64,000 nt of DNA, from contig ML978169.1 of assembly GCA_010015745.1 (NCBI GenBank), forward strand, positions 62,001-126,000. The letters are read 5' to 3'. The notes beneath the pieces are model-generated. The model saw nothing but the letters and a program-made list of their open reading frames with translations. It did no database searches and was not told where the DNA came from. Origin of the DNA: Setomelanomma holmii. Lineage: Eukaryota; Ascomycota; Dothideomycetes; Pleosporales; Phaeosphaeriaceae. Below, in pieces: positions 23,654 through 36,196 of this stretch (positions are counted from its first letter, which is position 1; every line of letters starts with the position of its first letter). The translations under genes and the position numbers were made by a program.

Positions 23654-26575
23654 TCATGGTGCCCAGTCGGGGTTTGCCTGCCTCTCAAAGTCCGGTGAGG
23701 GGTGAAATGGGTTGAGAGCAGCTGATGGTGAGGTGTCGAACATGTGGTCGATATCCGCCTGCAGCAGTGCAGGATCATACCCTCCTTGGTGCTCTCGAGC
23801 GATGGTGTCTGGCAAGTTCGCTGGACCAGTTTGATCAAGGCGAGGGTCAAAGGGCGGTGTCCATTGCATTTCGGGAGGGCATTCTGGTGGGCCCGCTGCT
23901 GTTGGACCGAAGGGATTGACCAATTCACCTTGCTCTTGAAGCGTTAGATCCCCAAAGCCATAGCTAGTTTGAGGCGATCCAAAGCCGGAGGGAAAGCCGA
24001 AAGAGGTATTGCCATGATCGTACTCTTGAGTGCTTGGTTGTGTCTCGAAGTCCGAGCCGGCCATGTGCACCGTATTTGAAAACGTGTCCGTCTGGTCGTC
24101 AGGCAATTGGAAATCCGCACTGCCGATGGCAGATGCCTGCCCGAGCTGCAGGTTATGCATGAAGTCTGAGTTTGGCTGCACGGTGTTCCGGACGTAGTTC
24201 TGTGGCGTCTGCATGGCCTGGTCTTGGATTGAGCGCTGATGGTCTTCGAGACGATCAAGGTACTCAAGTTCAATATCTTCAACAGTGTCTGATGGTCGAT
24301 AGACAAAAGCTTGCAACTCCTGGGCGGACTTTGCTGCGTTTAGCTGCTGTAAGAGATCGGTAGTGCGAGCTATGAGCGTGTCTAATGATGCCGTGGTCTT
24401 CAATCTATTCTCTAGCCAGCGAAGGCGTGCTGCATGACCTGGGTTTTCTGTGTTGACCCCTGTCGCTGAATTTTGCGCGGCTTGCTGTGCTGGTGGAACA
24501 AAAGATGGAAGCAAGGTTACTGCGGGACTTAGTTGAAGGCCGTCTCGCAACCGAGCGACAAATCTGTCAGGTAGGAGGCGTGAGTCGCCACGATCTGTAC
24601 GACCGTCGTCAGTCTTTGATAGGCTTTGCGTAACGTGAAACTTACAAGGACTTGGAACGCGAACCTCTTCACGGAAGATCCTAAGATAAAGCTTTGCCCA
24701 GCTGACGAGGCTGTAGCCTCGAGGTTGACTTCTGCTTTGGCATGTACGAGCAGCATGGCCTTCTGACGTCCAGGCTGATTCGTCAACAATATCTTCGGTA
24801 CATCTTCCGCAGCGTCTGATGAATTCAACATGCTGCCTGTGTTGCTGCGAGTAGGTTGGAAGCAAATGTTGTCGAACACCGTTCATGTGCTTTTCAAGGC
24901 AGCCATTGCATGGCGAGACCATTCCAGTGAGCTCGTGCATGCGGTACCACTTGTACACGGGACAGTCCAGGTCGAGATGATGTGGTTTCTCAAATTCCTC
25001 GGCGAGTGCTAGGATGGGGTCACTGTTATGTTGCCTGCGCGGTTGGCCCAAATAAGGATGCACTCTTGACGATGGATGCTTGTTGACGGGAGCCTTGCCT
25101 TTATTTTGACGGCCACTATGATCCCTTTCGGCGCCATTTTCTTCGCCATCGTCCGCATTGACCTCATATGAGATCTGTGTAGTTCCATTGGTGCTTGCTT
25201 GAAGTTGGAGAGACAGTACACGTAATGCCTGGGCAAAGGGCAACTGGGCGCTTGACCTGGCGCTTGTTAGCCTTCACCCGACACATGCTCGAACGGGACG
25301 CTTACTGCCTCAGACGTAGCTTCCGGATGACCTGCACGCACCAGGTTAGGAAGCTATCGCAGTAGATGTCATAGTAGTGGTCACCCAGCTCGATGTGGGC
25401 TTGTACAAAGGGTAAACGGGTTGGTGAAGAGTCCGGAACCTTGTAACGACAGCTCACAGGAGAATCCTCAAAGACTGTATTGGTGCAAGTCAGTGTGTCT
25501 TGGTCGCTTTGCGATTCGACAGTTCCAGTATGCGAAGACGCATCGTTATAAGTTGCTGCGTGTCGTCTCGACGTAGGTTTTGCGTCTTGTAGGCCGTGCT
25601 TCTTCCACTCATGTTTCCGTCTAGCATCTTGTCGCTTGAAGTGTCTACCGCAGGACCGACAGATGCAACCCAAGCTAGACACAGAGAGTCTTCCGGAATG
25701 CTGTTGGCGAACGTGCCTCGAACAATTGCCTCTAGCATACCGTCCAGTGAACTGTGCACTACAGTGATCGCATGGTATGACACCTCCTTGCGACCTGATA
25801 CTCCGAGGTCTGCTACGAGATCGACGCGAACCATTTGCTTCCGACGAGACCGTAGGAGGGCGTAACGACGTGCATATCGATCCTGCTTTCGAGTGTTCGT
25901 CAACGTCGTGGCCAGCCAGCTCATATGCAGAAAGGTTCGTGGGCAGGCCGAGGCGATCAATCTGTCATGGGAGTTAGCAACCTTTCAATGTCAAGGACTG
26001 GTGGATCTTACGTCGCGGGCACCTGGATGCCACGGCGCTCCATCATCGAGCACAATCCTGGGCAGACCTGATGAAAAGTCCTTGAGGTAGTCGGATTGTG
26101 TTACCAACTCGGGGAGACACGAGGCGGGCGGGAACTGGTCGGAAGAGAGGTGGGATTGCTGGTGAGTGTGTGGCTCGACGGACTGGTTACTACCAACGAA
26201 ACCAGAGTCGGCAATAGACTCATCTCCGTTGCCTACCCAGCCGGAATTGTTTAGAATGACATTTTCGACAGATGCTGGACCTGGTGGAGCTACAGAGCTT
26301 GACAGGAAAGAAGGCTCGGAATGATCGGAAAGTTGGCGGTGATTCTCTGCGTACTGCACGAACGAGTTGGCGAGTTTAGGCTGCGAGGCGTTGCTGTTCA
26401 AGTTCCACAATCCAGAATGCGTGTAACTTGCATATGCGTTCTGTCCTGTCTCACATGGGATGGGACCATCCAGTCCGTTGCGCTCGAGGGCAGTTGCGGG
26501 TGCTCCGCCGAGGTACTCCAGATAGTCGCAATTATCCTCCGTCAGGCTGCCATAATGGGACTCCATGGCACACAC
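23654..26575 (-). CDS. Two-finger C2H2 zinc-finger protein, putative transcription factor
   Basis: Three exons (26575-26012, 25961-25306, 25256-23654) splice with 50- and 49-bp introns into about 940 residues; lengths keep frame. Exon 2 encodes two adjacent C2H2 fingers: the first with IPCDHC..H..H (RHVRQQH end) and the second CRSCGRHFKRQDARRKHEWKKH. This pair, with GRYARGN in the first finger and FKRQDAR in the second, is a recognised fungal arrangement. Exon 3 contains a second Cys/His-rich block (DCPVYKWYRMHE, CNGCLEKHM, RRCGRCTEDI) typical of fungal C2H2-domain proteins, followed by a Gln/Asn-rich C-terminus that could activate transcription. An extra in-frame intron near 24640-24600 (GTAAGTTTC donor) is possible. 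Targets are unknown; it is convergent with urease and about 1.9 kb from scytalone dehydratase. Confidence 0.75.
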
Positions 26576-28457
26576 GACGCAACGAGATGTGCAGGCAAAA
26601 CGAAACCAAAACGAGAGTCGCGGACCATAGTATGGAAGAGGTGTGAGAAAAAGGCGACGAGGCGACGAGGCGACGAGATCTTATGGTATGTCAAAAGCGT
26701 GCAACTGTGTAGGCTCTAGCACAAATCGGTCGATTCCTGCGCCACATTCTGGCGAACTCGCGCTGATGACGAAGGTGACGGGACTCGCGAACGACTCGGC
26801 CCAGCAGAGACGAGACGCGCGGGTTGGCTGGCGATGGGTCACAGGCATGTTTCAGACAAGGATTGGTCGCCAGCGCATCGAGAGACCGCCAATTCTTGCT
26901 TGCGATTCGAGAAGCTGCCGCGAAGCTGCATGAATGTGCAAGTGTTCAGGAGTGGGGCGACGATCTTCTTTTGCTCGCAGCCCGCACATACGCGAGAGTT
27001 TGTGAGTTGATGACCAAGGTGACAATCAAGGTGACTTGAGAAGTGCACGCAGAAGCAACCCCACTTGACGCGCCGCGAGGTCGAATCCAATGACAGTCTG
27101 CCCACACTACATGTCCTCGTAAGCGCATCCAGCCGAAGCCAATCTCGACTCGGCAGTGGACTTGGCAGCCAACAATGCGGCTCTGCAGTTTAAGCCATCT
27201 GACTTGAGGCATACATTGACGCTTCGTAAGACCTGCTCCAAGCCTGGTTGCGATAACACCAAGCGCCAGCCGGCGATGGCCGCAAGATGCCTCCCTGATC
27301 AATCACAGGGCTCTCATCGCGAGCAAGATCGCTCCAGCCAGCGGCAGTGTCGAAACTGTTGCGATCGCTAGCGGCAGTTCACAACTACGCAAATGTGCAA
27401 CGTGCTCGCCGAACGGAAATCGTGCCGATATGTGTGCGTCAATTTTGGGAGACTGCCGCAATGGGAAGTGACACGAAAGTTGAGTTGATCATGCAGCAGC
27501 ATACCCTATGGAGAACAATAGTGGAGCATGTCTACACAGAGCGGACCCCACCATGCATCATCCCACGTTGCACGGGCCTCATGGTATGCCTCCAAGGTAG
27601 CGGAAGACTCGTCGCCTCTCCTTTCCGAACAAGGCTGTCAGTACTCTTGTGTAGCACCGCTTCTCTGATGCTCACTGTCAAATTCATTCTTTGGCGATAT
27701 CCCCGTGTTCTTGGTCGTCGTCCTCATCCTCGCTTGTCTTTGATGTTAGAGCACAGATGCTGTCAGATGCGTCGACTTGACAGGAGTTCTTTTCGATTCG
27801 AAGCATTATCTTCAAAGACAGACTTCTTCTTTCGGTGGATTAAATATTGTGCTGAGTTGAGTATGGAATGATGGGCTTGGAACAGCAGTGTGTGCTTCTC
27901 CTACCTGTATGTATTCGGCTCGACCGATTGGTAGCTGAGACGAGAATCTGAAAATTGCACCGTGCCGACTAAGATGCGAATACTCAGATTGTGAGGAGTA
28001 GTTTGACGCCGACATTATACACCTGATGTTGCATGGTGCAAAGGAGTGTGGTGTTCATGAAGTTGGGGAAGCCGTCGGAAGGAGCATTTGGCTACGATGG
28101 TGGCCCGAGCGCCTGCCTCTTCCGCATCGGCACCACCACTTCACCTGCCTGCAACATGCAACTTCAGAGAGTACGAAACGCGGCCAAGTCGAACCTCAGG
28201 GACTCCCGTCTCCATAAATGACACCGGCCCCGTTGTGCCTGCCGGAGCAGCCTCGAATGTTTGGAGCCGGGGTGCCGTGGGGTGGGGAGCCGAGGCCATA
28301 TGTCGCGGAGTATCAAAGATACACCGCAGTCGTACACTTGCGGCGAACATTGATATAAAGACTGCAGAAGCGGGACCTAACGGGAGGCTACTACACTACT
28401 GGAATTCATCGCCATACGACATACACTCCAAGAAAGACTCACAGCAAATCATCCATC
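26576..28457. other. 1.9-kb region between divergent C2H2 and scytalone dehydratase genes
   Basis: Holds both promoters. A short purine-rich direct repeat (three units of GGCGACGA) sits at about 26653-26677. Open frames such as 27347-27871 plus show no family resemblance. Confidence 0.4.
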
Positions 28458-29107
28458 ATGGCTACTGAGCAGAAATTGAAGCCTACTTTCGATGGTCAGT
28501 CTCCTCGACCACGTATACCATGGACTATACAGGACAGGACTAACAGCTGCAGATGTCATGGGCTGCCAGTCAGCATGCTACGAGTGGGCAGATAGCTATG
28601 ACAGCAAGGTATGTCACATGCTAGCAGTTCCCGGTATCGAAAACTCACTTTGAACAGGACTGGGAGCGTCTTCGCAAGTGCATTACACCTACCCTGAGAA
28701 TCGACTACCGCTCGTTCCTGGACAAGATCTGGGAAGCCATGCCGGCGGACGAGTTCGTCACCATGGCTTCCGACCCGGCGGTACTAGGCAACCCCCTCCT
28801 CAAGACACAGCACTTCATTGGCGGCACACGGTGGGAGAAGACAGCAGAAGACGAGATGGTCGGCTACCACCAGCTGCGCGTGCCTCACCAGCGGTACACA
28901 GACGAGACACGGTCAAAGGTCGCAGTCAAGGGCCATGCCCACAGCTTCAACACGCACTGGTACAAGAAGGTCGACGGAGAGTGGAAGTTTGCAGGGCTGA
29001 ACCCCGATATCAGGTGGTTCGAGTACGATTTCGACAAGGTGTTTGCTGAGGGACGCGACTCGTTTGGAGAGGCCAAGGCCGCGAGCGGTATTCCGGCTGA
29101 GGCATGA
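28458..29107 (+). CDS. SCD1: Scytalone dehydratase, DHN-melanin pathway
   Basis: Three exons (28458-28494, 28553-28608, 28658-29107) give 180 residues, the family length. The enzyme dehydrates scytalone to 1,3,8-trihydroxynaphthalene and vermelone to 1,8-DHN. Diagnostic blocks are YEWADSYDSKDWERLRK, TLRIDYRSFLDKIWEAMP, TQHFIGGTRWEK, GYHQLRVPHQRY and GHAHSFNTHWYKK. These contain the active-site Tyr, Asp, His, His, Ser and Asn known from the rice-blast enzyme. It adopts a trimeric cone (NTF2-like) fold in the cytosol or associated vesicles. No polyketide synthase or tetra/trihydroxynaphthalene reductase lies within the window, so the pathway genes are at least partly unlinked. Confidence 0.97.
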
Positions 29108-30858
29108 AGGACGGATTGAGCTATGCTGCCGGGGCGAGTGCTTTTCAAAGGATACCACGAATGCAAACATTCCGAACATTTGTTGAGTGCTTGAGTACGC
29201 GGACGTGACGTCAGAGGACACGAGGCGGAATACCATTTTTCATTAGACTACCGTGATTCCTCACGACGACCATGGTACTGCGAGGGGCCTGCCGCAGCAC
29301 TGATGGTCTTGCGCTGCCAGCCGGCTTAGTCGACATTCACATTCTGGCTCAGATGCGGCACGACCAACGGCTCTGCTAGCTGCATACAATGCAGCCAGTA
29401 CCAGAGACGGGAGGGCCATGATGTTGGGACGGCACTCTGATTCGACTGAGGCATTCTGCAGAAAGTGCGCACAAAGCATGCCTACCTCGCTGCAGGCCGA
29501 AATGAGCATCGCGAGCGGCGCAGACGAGCGTCGATGCACGTCTGCGACCGTGATCACGACTGCATGCAGGTCATGGCCCAGTGCGCCCTCTGCACAGCGG
29601 GGGTGGGCCTTGGTAATTAACGGCTGCCAGATGGTCTGCTCGTCGCGGTATCGAGCCAATGGTGCCAGGTCAGCGTGGCAGGCCGGTCGCAGTGCAGAGG
29701 CGAGGTGTTACGAACCAGTTGCATCTGGAGGGGCTAAAAGGGCATATCGAAGATCCCAAAAGCTTGTGTCAGCCCCCCAGCAGATAGTCGCAGCGTCCCC
29801 AGGCGCAAGCTGGGCCTCTCTTGACTGCTGGTACCGAGATCCGCCGCCACACATGACCAGCCCAAGAGCGCGCTCGGCGGATTGGCTCGGCTGGCCTAAA
29901 GCGTCTTCACCTCAGCAGCGATCATTCCTCTCTCTTCTACCCCACCTCGACTCTCTTCACACTCTTCCGCCCCAGCTCGTCCTGCGTGCTGTCTTCTGTG
30001 AATTCCCTTCCGTTGCGGTGTTGGAATTGTCTGCGTTCCCGGTCTTCTGCGGTGCTGCCTTTTCGGTGCGTATGCTGTCCTCTCAATTTTCATCTCGTCT
30101 TGGCGCGCGCCCGCTGGACACGGCCTGCATCGCGGGCGTGATGCACATTTCGTGCTGCAATGTGTGCGCCTGCGCGGTGCGGTCGCGATGCCTCGCCTGC
30201 TCGCCTGCGGTGGGAGCTGCCCTCGCTGACGTCGGCTGCACGGACGGTCGCAATGCTCGCTTGCCCGCCGACGCAAACGCGTCCTTTGCCCTGGAGGTGG
30301 TGGTGATAGTGGAGGTGGTGCTCCCACAGCTTCTGTCGCTTTCGCGCTTCGTGCGACCACGGCGCATGTGATCCACTCTGGTCAGACCTTGCCCACTAAC
30401 CGCCCGCCCAGATTCACTCCATCCTCTACACGGCCGCTCGCTCACTCTCCTCCTGTCCGTACCCCCGCTCCTTCGGTGCTCGACCCGGCGTTTCTGTCGC
30501 AGTCTTTCCGGCTTGTCTCCTAGTGTAAACAGCTTGCTTGCTGGCCTGCCTGCTTGCCTTTGCGCCTGTCCTCCTCGCCTGTGCACTCTTCCGCGCCTTC
30601 CACGAGCACGCTTCACCTGCAGTGATAGACGTGCCCGGCTTGCCACGGTAAGTGCGGCCTCGTGCCTGCCAGGCGCCCTCACCTTGCGCCTCAGCTGCCC
30701 ATGCTATTGTATTATCCTATTGTGCGCTTTTTCACCGAAGCTGACAATCGCGCGCTTGTAGGTTATAAGCACCACTTCGATTCTCTATCATAATTAGTCA
30801 CAACTCCTTACTACCCCAACGGCCAACCGATTATTACCCCGCGTACTTATCAGCAAAC
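29108..30858. other. Long leader/promoter region before the RRM gene
   Basis: The last 900 bp are strongly pyrimidine-rich with many short open frames, consistent with a long transcribed 5' leader of the RNA-binding protein at 30859. A 317-codon plus-strand open frame (29418-30371) is Cys/Arg-rich and has no family support. The first part includes the 3' flank of scytalone dehydratase. Confidence 0.4.
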
Positions 30859-33115
30859 ATGAGCTTCCAAAACTACGACCAGTTCCAGGGTCAACCCACG
30901 GGCGAGCAGCCCGGTCAGTCTGGCTCGCAGCCTGATCTTGGCCAGCAGATGGACCAGTCCGGCAACGGCTTCCCTCCCCAAGGCAACATGGGCCCGCCTG
31001 GCAGCGCAGGAGGTCCTGATGGTCAGTCTGGAGCTGGCAAGACGACTCTATGGTGAGTCTCTGATTTTTGGCGCATGGGCGCGTATTCGCTCACGACCCT
31101 GGGCAGTGACAATCGCGCAAAATAGCATGCTAACAGTGTGCAGGATGGGCGAACTTGAGCCTTGGATCGACGAGAACTTCGTGCGCAGCATCTGGTACAA
31201 CATGGGCGAAACGGTCAACGTGAAGATGATCCGCGACAAGTTCTCCGGGTAAGCGGACGAATCACAGGCGAGGAAGGAATTGGCTAACTACCAGACAGTA
31301 GTAATGCCGGATACTGCTTCGTTGATTTCGCGAGCGCTGAGGCTGCGGCCAAGGCGCTCTCCCTCAATGGCCAACTCATCCCCAACTCGAACCGACCCTT
31401 CAAGCTGAACTGGGCCAGTGGTGGCGGTCTCGCCGACAGGAGGTAAGTGTGGCCTGGCACTATAATCGTGTGACTGCGAAGTCTGACCCTTAGCAATAGC
31501 CGTGATGAGCGCGGCCCCGAGTACTCCATTTTCGTGGGTGACCTGGGTCCCGAAGTCACCGAGTTCGTCCTCGTGCAGCTCTTCCAGAACAAGTACCAGT
31601 CCACCAAGTCGGCCAAGATCATGTCCGACCCCATCTCTGGCATGTCACGCGGCTATGGCTTCGTCCGCTTCGCCAGCGAGGAGGACCAGCAAAAGGCTCT
31701 CACCGAGATGCAAGGTGTGTACTGTGGCAACAGGCCCATGCGCATTAGCACTGCAACTCCCAAGAACAAGAGCGGCGGTCCTGGCGGTCCCGGTGGCATG
31801 GGCATGCAGCAAGGCGGCGGCGGCCCTGGCATGGGCATGTACTCCATGAACGCGCCACCCATGGGCTACTATGGCGCTCCCCAGCCCATGAACCAGTTCA
31901 CCGATCCCAACAACACGACCGTCTTCGTCGGCGGCCTGTCTGGCTACGTCACTGAGGACGAGCTGCGATCCTTCTTCCAGGGCTTCGGTGAGATCACCTA
32001 CGTGAAGATCCCACCAGGCAAGGGATGTGGTTTCGTGCAGTTCGTGCAGCGTCACGCGGCAGAGATGGCTATCAACCAGATGCAAGGCTACCCCATCGGC
32101 AACTCGCGTGTGCGTCTGAGCTGGGGACGATCGCAGAACAACTCTGGCCCGGCCGGCACTCCCTACCGTCCTGCACCCCCGCCACCTGTCTACGGCCCGG
32201 GTATGGGCATGCCTCCGCAGCACTTCGGCGGCGGCTACGCTCCCATGAAGGTATGTCTTTATGCCCGCACTCGACCAGAATGACCCGCTAACCTTGACGC
32301 AGTAAGCGCTTTTTCCTCCTCTCTCTTGCTTGCACGGCGCTTCATCCATGGTTTATCCCGTTGGCTCATTGCAATGACATCCTTTCACGACTCGTCATCA
32401 CGACTCTCGAGCGACTTGGTTTCTTTTTGTACCTGGGCGGTTCTCCAAAAGTTAACTCACTCTTCAATCTGACGACACCATATTGCTGGAGGGCCTTAGA
32501 AGGGAGTCTTTGTATACTAAGTCATCTTTCTGCCCCCGGGTTTTCTTTCGGAGCTGATCACCCATCCTCTGCTAGGAGGATCGGGAGACGTAGCTTAGCG
32601 AGTCTTGCATGGGTCGGACGCTGCTTTCCTGTCACCAACCTGCCTGCATGGTCTTCATCTCTTCACACATCTGTGCGCTACTTTGATCTGAGGTTGGCTA
32701 TCATTCCAATCACATGGCTCTCTATATTCATGCTTGTTCTCTTTTTGTGCTTGTTTGCTTGTTTCACTGGATGCTCGGTCTATCACGTGCATCCTTGTCA
32801 TTCCAGCGTATTCCATGATCTATCACTGTCACAGTTACACGGCATCTTGATCATACACTAACAACCCATAGTGGCCTTCCATTTCAGCAGCAGCTATCCG
32901 CGCCTGCCTTCCCAACCGGCAACCACGGAGGATTTCAGAGTGGAGGCCTTAACAACCCCTTGATGAGCGGTCTTGGTGGCTCTCCCTTTCCCGGCGCAAT
33001 GAGCTCAGGCGAGGGTACCGTGAGCCCTCCCGGAACTGGGCGTCCCAGCCAGAGCGGCGCCAACGGCGCGAATGGATCGTACGACAACGGCCCCTTCTCG
33101 CACCAGCTACCATAA
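30859..33115 (+). CDS. Three-RRM RNA-binding protein, Nam8/Ngr1/Csx1 type
   Basis: Five exons (30859-31052, 31144-31248, 31299-31442, 31494-32250, 32888-33115) give about 475 residues in frame. A Gln/Gly/Pro-rich N-terminus is followed by RRM1 (TLWMGELEPWIDENF, then GYCFVDFAS), RRM2 (SIFVGDLGPEVTEF, then RGYGFVRFAS), a Gly/Met-rich linker, and RRM3 (TVFVGGLSGYVTEDELRSFF, then GCGFVQFVQR). This order and spacing match yeast Nam8 (U1 snRNP, meiotic splicing), Ngr1 and fission-yeast Csx1 (mRNA stability). Which role applies cannot be read from sequence. The C-terminus is low-complexity and encoded by a separate exon after a 637-bp intron, very long for this window. Confidence 0.88.
32251..32887 (+). 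other. Long last intron of the RRM gene with a possible alternative end
   Basis: The donor GTATGTCT at 32251 can pair with a nearby acceptor (TTGACGCAG, ending about 32302); the next bases are TAA, so that splice would end the protein right after the third RRM region. The longer choice ends at CCATTTCAG (32887) and opens a Gln/Gly-rich C-terminal exon. The body of the intron has no coding resemblance. Confidence 0.5.
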
Positions 33116-34202
33116 CCGCTTTCGACCGCCCTGACGCTTTACGCATATACTGATGTTCTGGTCTCTTTGAAGTTGGCATGAATAGTGTATCAGCATCATC
33201 ACATTACGGCGCAAATCTGTTTGTAGATGGGAATCATTGCCGTTTAGCGTGGCGTCTGGCGAGCATGGGTAGCAAAGATACCCAGGAACGGTCTCTAGAG
33301 ATCGAGTTGCGTATTGGGGACATGAAATTTGGGAAATAAAAGTGATTGGCTATGCATGCGACGACGGTTGTCGTTGTTTGGAATAGATTGTAGACGCTGT
33401 CAAGGCTTCCCGATATTATGATCCTCCCTCACCTGCTTTGCAACAACACGTACACTTGTGCTGAAGCCGCTCACTAATATGGACGCCTAGGAAATCTTCT
33501 GCCCGAATGCGGCGTCTCGCCCTTGGTGCCGCGGAGCCTCGGTACTGGGTGTCGTGCCTGCCTCGCAGTGTCAAGGCACGTCAACTTATACTTTCCACTC
33601 CCGTCCACTCGAGAACGACACTCCCCCTCTTTTTCTTCTCCATTGTCAATACGGACCCTCGTTGTTTGTTTGTTCTCTTGGATTGACATCATCCTAATCA
33701 AAAGTTCGTAATGCGCTACAACAACTGGGATGTAATTCTCTTTCCCAGAGACTCGCATGTACCAACACAGGAGTTCAAGACCGCTTGCTACAATTCCTCG
33801 GACAGCAGTCAGTTGAACCGGCTTCTTCCCAAGCACCAGCACTAGTCTGCCTGGCACACCCTACTAATCATTCCACGCACAGATGTCCGTCAATCACCCA
33901 CCTTGACCTGCTACATTGGCTCGCTTCCACCTTCCACGCCTTTCCGAATCTCGATACACTCATGGGCTACTGCAGCGAAGCCTTCGGCTCTTATCGAGTC
34001 TCGACTGAGAGCTAGTCAGAAGATCATGTACTTGGTGCAGGTCATTGTCGACGGGGCCAGCGTCTTGTGAGCCATGCAGTACATCTGGGAAGGCAGCTGT
34101 TGATGAAGTGCAGCCGCGGTCTTCTTGACATAGCTTCCACATGGCCACAAGAGATTGGTGAGTGTCTTTGGTGTATCGTGTGGTGGTCAGGCTAGTACTA
34201 AA
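33116..34202. other. Intergenic region
   Basis: 3' flank of the RRM gene and promoter of the next gene. No supported gene, tRNA or repeat. Confidence 0.45.
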
Positions 34203-36196
34203 ATGTTGATAGCTCAAGAAAAGCGAACCCTCACGGCGACTGAGGAGCCCACAAGCCATCGAAAGGCATACCTCAAGTTTCCGAGATTTCTTCCACAAAC
34301 ACTCATGCAAGCAGATTGGGACTGTTGGGATCCAAATGGAAGAATCAACATCAAGCTCTCAGAACAAATCGTGAGCAAGAACGGTAATTCTGCTGTATCG
34401 GACATGGCTTTTACCAGCGACATCATCTGCTTCTCGTTCCAGCATGCTCCAAGAGGTACTTCACATGCCTAAGGTTATGAAAAGCACTAATCTGATACGT
34501 TCCAGAGATACTGGAGCAAGCAGGCATATCGTGGCCGATTCGCAATCCGTTGTTCCTTCCTAAACTTCAACAAGGTGCACCTGTGATCTCAAGCACACGA
34601 GACCTGGTCTCGAAAACCATGGCAAATCGTCCCTCATCACAAGATATACAGATACAATCTCCTCTGTCCCACATCGCGACATCAGCTTTTCGGAGACCAC
34701 GTAACCCTGAGCCGCTACAGAGACCGAACTCACTTCCGTCCTTACACCACGTTCCCAGCTCAACACTCCATACGAGGAAGGTTACAGACCGAAATATATG
34801 GGACGATTCATTTGGGTCCTTCTGCGACAGCCATGATGCGGCCAATGCTGACTCGTGGTCCATGCAAAACAGCAGGTCTAGTGGCGATGTCTTCATGGCT
34901 GACTATATGTTTCCGACTTCGCATGCTATGAGGAATCCTCCGCCACGAACGACGACATTTCAGGAGAACTTAGCGAGGACGAGTGCTGGATGGCGTGACC
35001 TCGGGTCGAGTAAAGACGGCATTCAGGTCCCGCGTGCATCTCAGGTTGAACAATGTGGACAAATCAGGGAGATTCGCAACCCACCCGAAGCACTACACGG
35101 GCTGCCGCGTAACTTGGATCGTGGATCCAAACGCTTTGGAAAACACCTGCCCGTAGCAAGTTACTTTCAGCTTCCACAAGCCGGGCACCCTTCTCAAGCT
35201 GGTCGTGCTTCTGCCACCACGCTGATGCGTAAACCATCGTACCCTGATCTTCACGAAGGTCGTCGAGCAGCGCCACTTGAACTGCCTACGGACAGATCAA
35301 CCATGGATGGTCTACACAAGAATATGCTAGGGTCGTCATATCGAGCTTCTTCGAATTCGAGCAACAAGGAGAATTTCCCGCCTTCTCAATCTCGACCATC
35401 GACATCTGTGCCGCATCCTCATCGGTTCCCAGCGCCTGAGCTATATGTCCTGAAAATGCCGCTTCAGGATTGCGAATATCCAATGAGAGATGGATCTTCT
35501 ATATCCTCGAGCTTCAACCGACAAAATCCCAGCAGTGCTGTTCAAGGCGGACTACATAGACACCATTCATTACACACAACAACTGATTTAGGCAATATCA
35601 GGAGCAGAAAAGAAGGCTTAGTCCAGCATGTTCCTACGCCTTCAGGTCATGACATGCGGCAAGACCAACGCCTCCTTGTCCCAACGGTCGACAAGCATAA
35701 GTCAACAGACAACTTCACTGTGGGGAGGCCTGTCGGCACTTCCGGTCTTCCGTTGGGTCTGGTAGCCAAAAACGTGCCAGCAGCAGTTGAAATCATTGAC
35801 GTCGATGCAATTGATCCTTGTGAGGACCATATTCCACCGCCCGACAATGATAAGCTCTCACCGTTTCAGCCGAACCACAAGTCCGGTATGTCCAGCATCG
35901 ACAGCACAGCCCTCATAGAGCGAACCCTGTTCAATGCTCTGGGCGATTTTTCTACTCTGGATGATCACGCCGATCACACAGACATGCGCGAGACCGTGGA
36001 GGAAACCCCGGGCCTACATGGGGAGACAACTTCGACTCAGTCACCAAACGAGCGTGGGCAAGTTGCAAAGAGAAAGAGGCAGGATTCTTTAAGCAGTGCG
36101 CAGGACGAGACACCGACGAGCAAGAGAGAGAAGAGTAGAGGAGATGATACTGAACACCACAATGCAGAGGACTTGCGTAAGTCGAGGGGTAGTTGA
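34203..36196 (+). CDS. Protein of unknown function with disordered C-terminal half
   Basis: Two exons (34203-34455, 34506-36196) joined by a 50-bp intron give about 647 residues. The first about 110 residues look folded (KFPRFLPQTLMQADWDCWDP, then FQHAPR joining EILEQAGISWPIRNPLFLP). The remainder is Ser/Pro/His/Gln-rich and ends with a basic, nuclear-signal-like run (AKRKRQD, KREKSRG). I recognise no domain. The start was chosen as the ATG at 34203 because it is the first ATG in frame after upstream stops; an earlier non-coding or coding exon is possible. A nuclear location is inferred from the basic tail. Confidence 0.55.

Noticed and set aside
25490..25960. 156-codon minus-strand open frame overlapping the C2H2 exon
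   Set aside because: Different frame from the spliced model; the frame entered from exon 1 encodes two proper zinc fingers, so this one is a shadow.
29418..30371. 317-codon plus-strand open frame before the RRM gene
   Set aside because: Composition is Cys/Arg/Ser-rich without any domain, overlaps an equally long minus-strand frame, and lies in the pyrimidine-rich leader.
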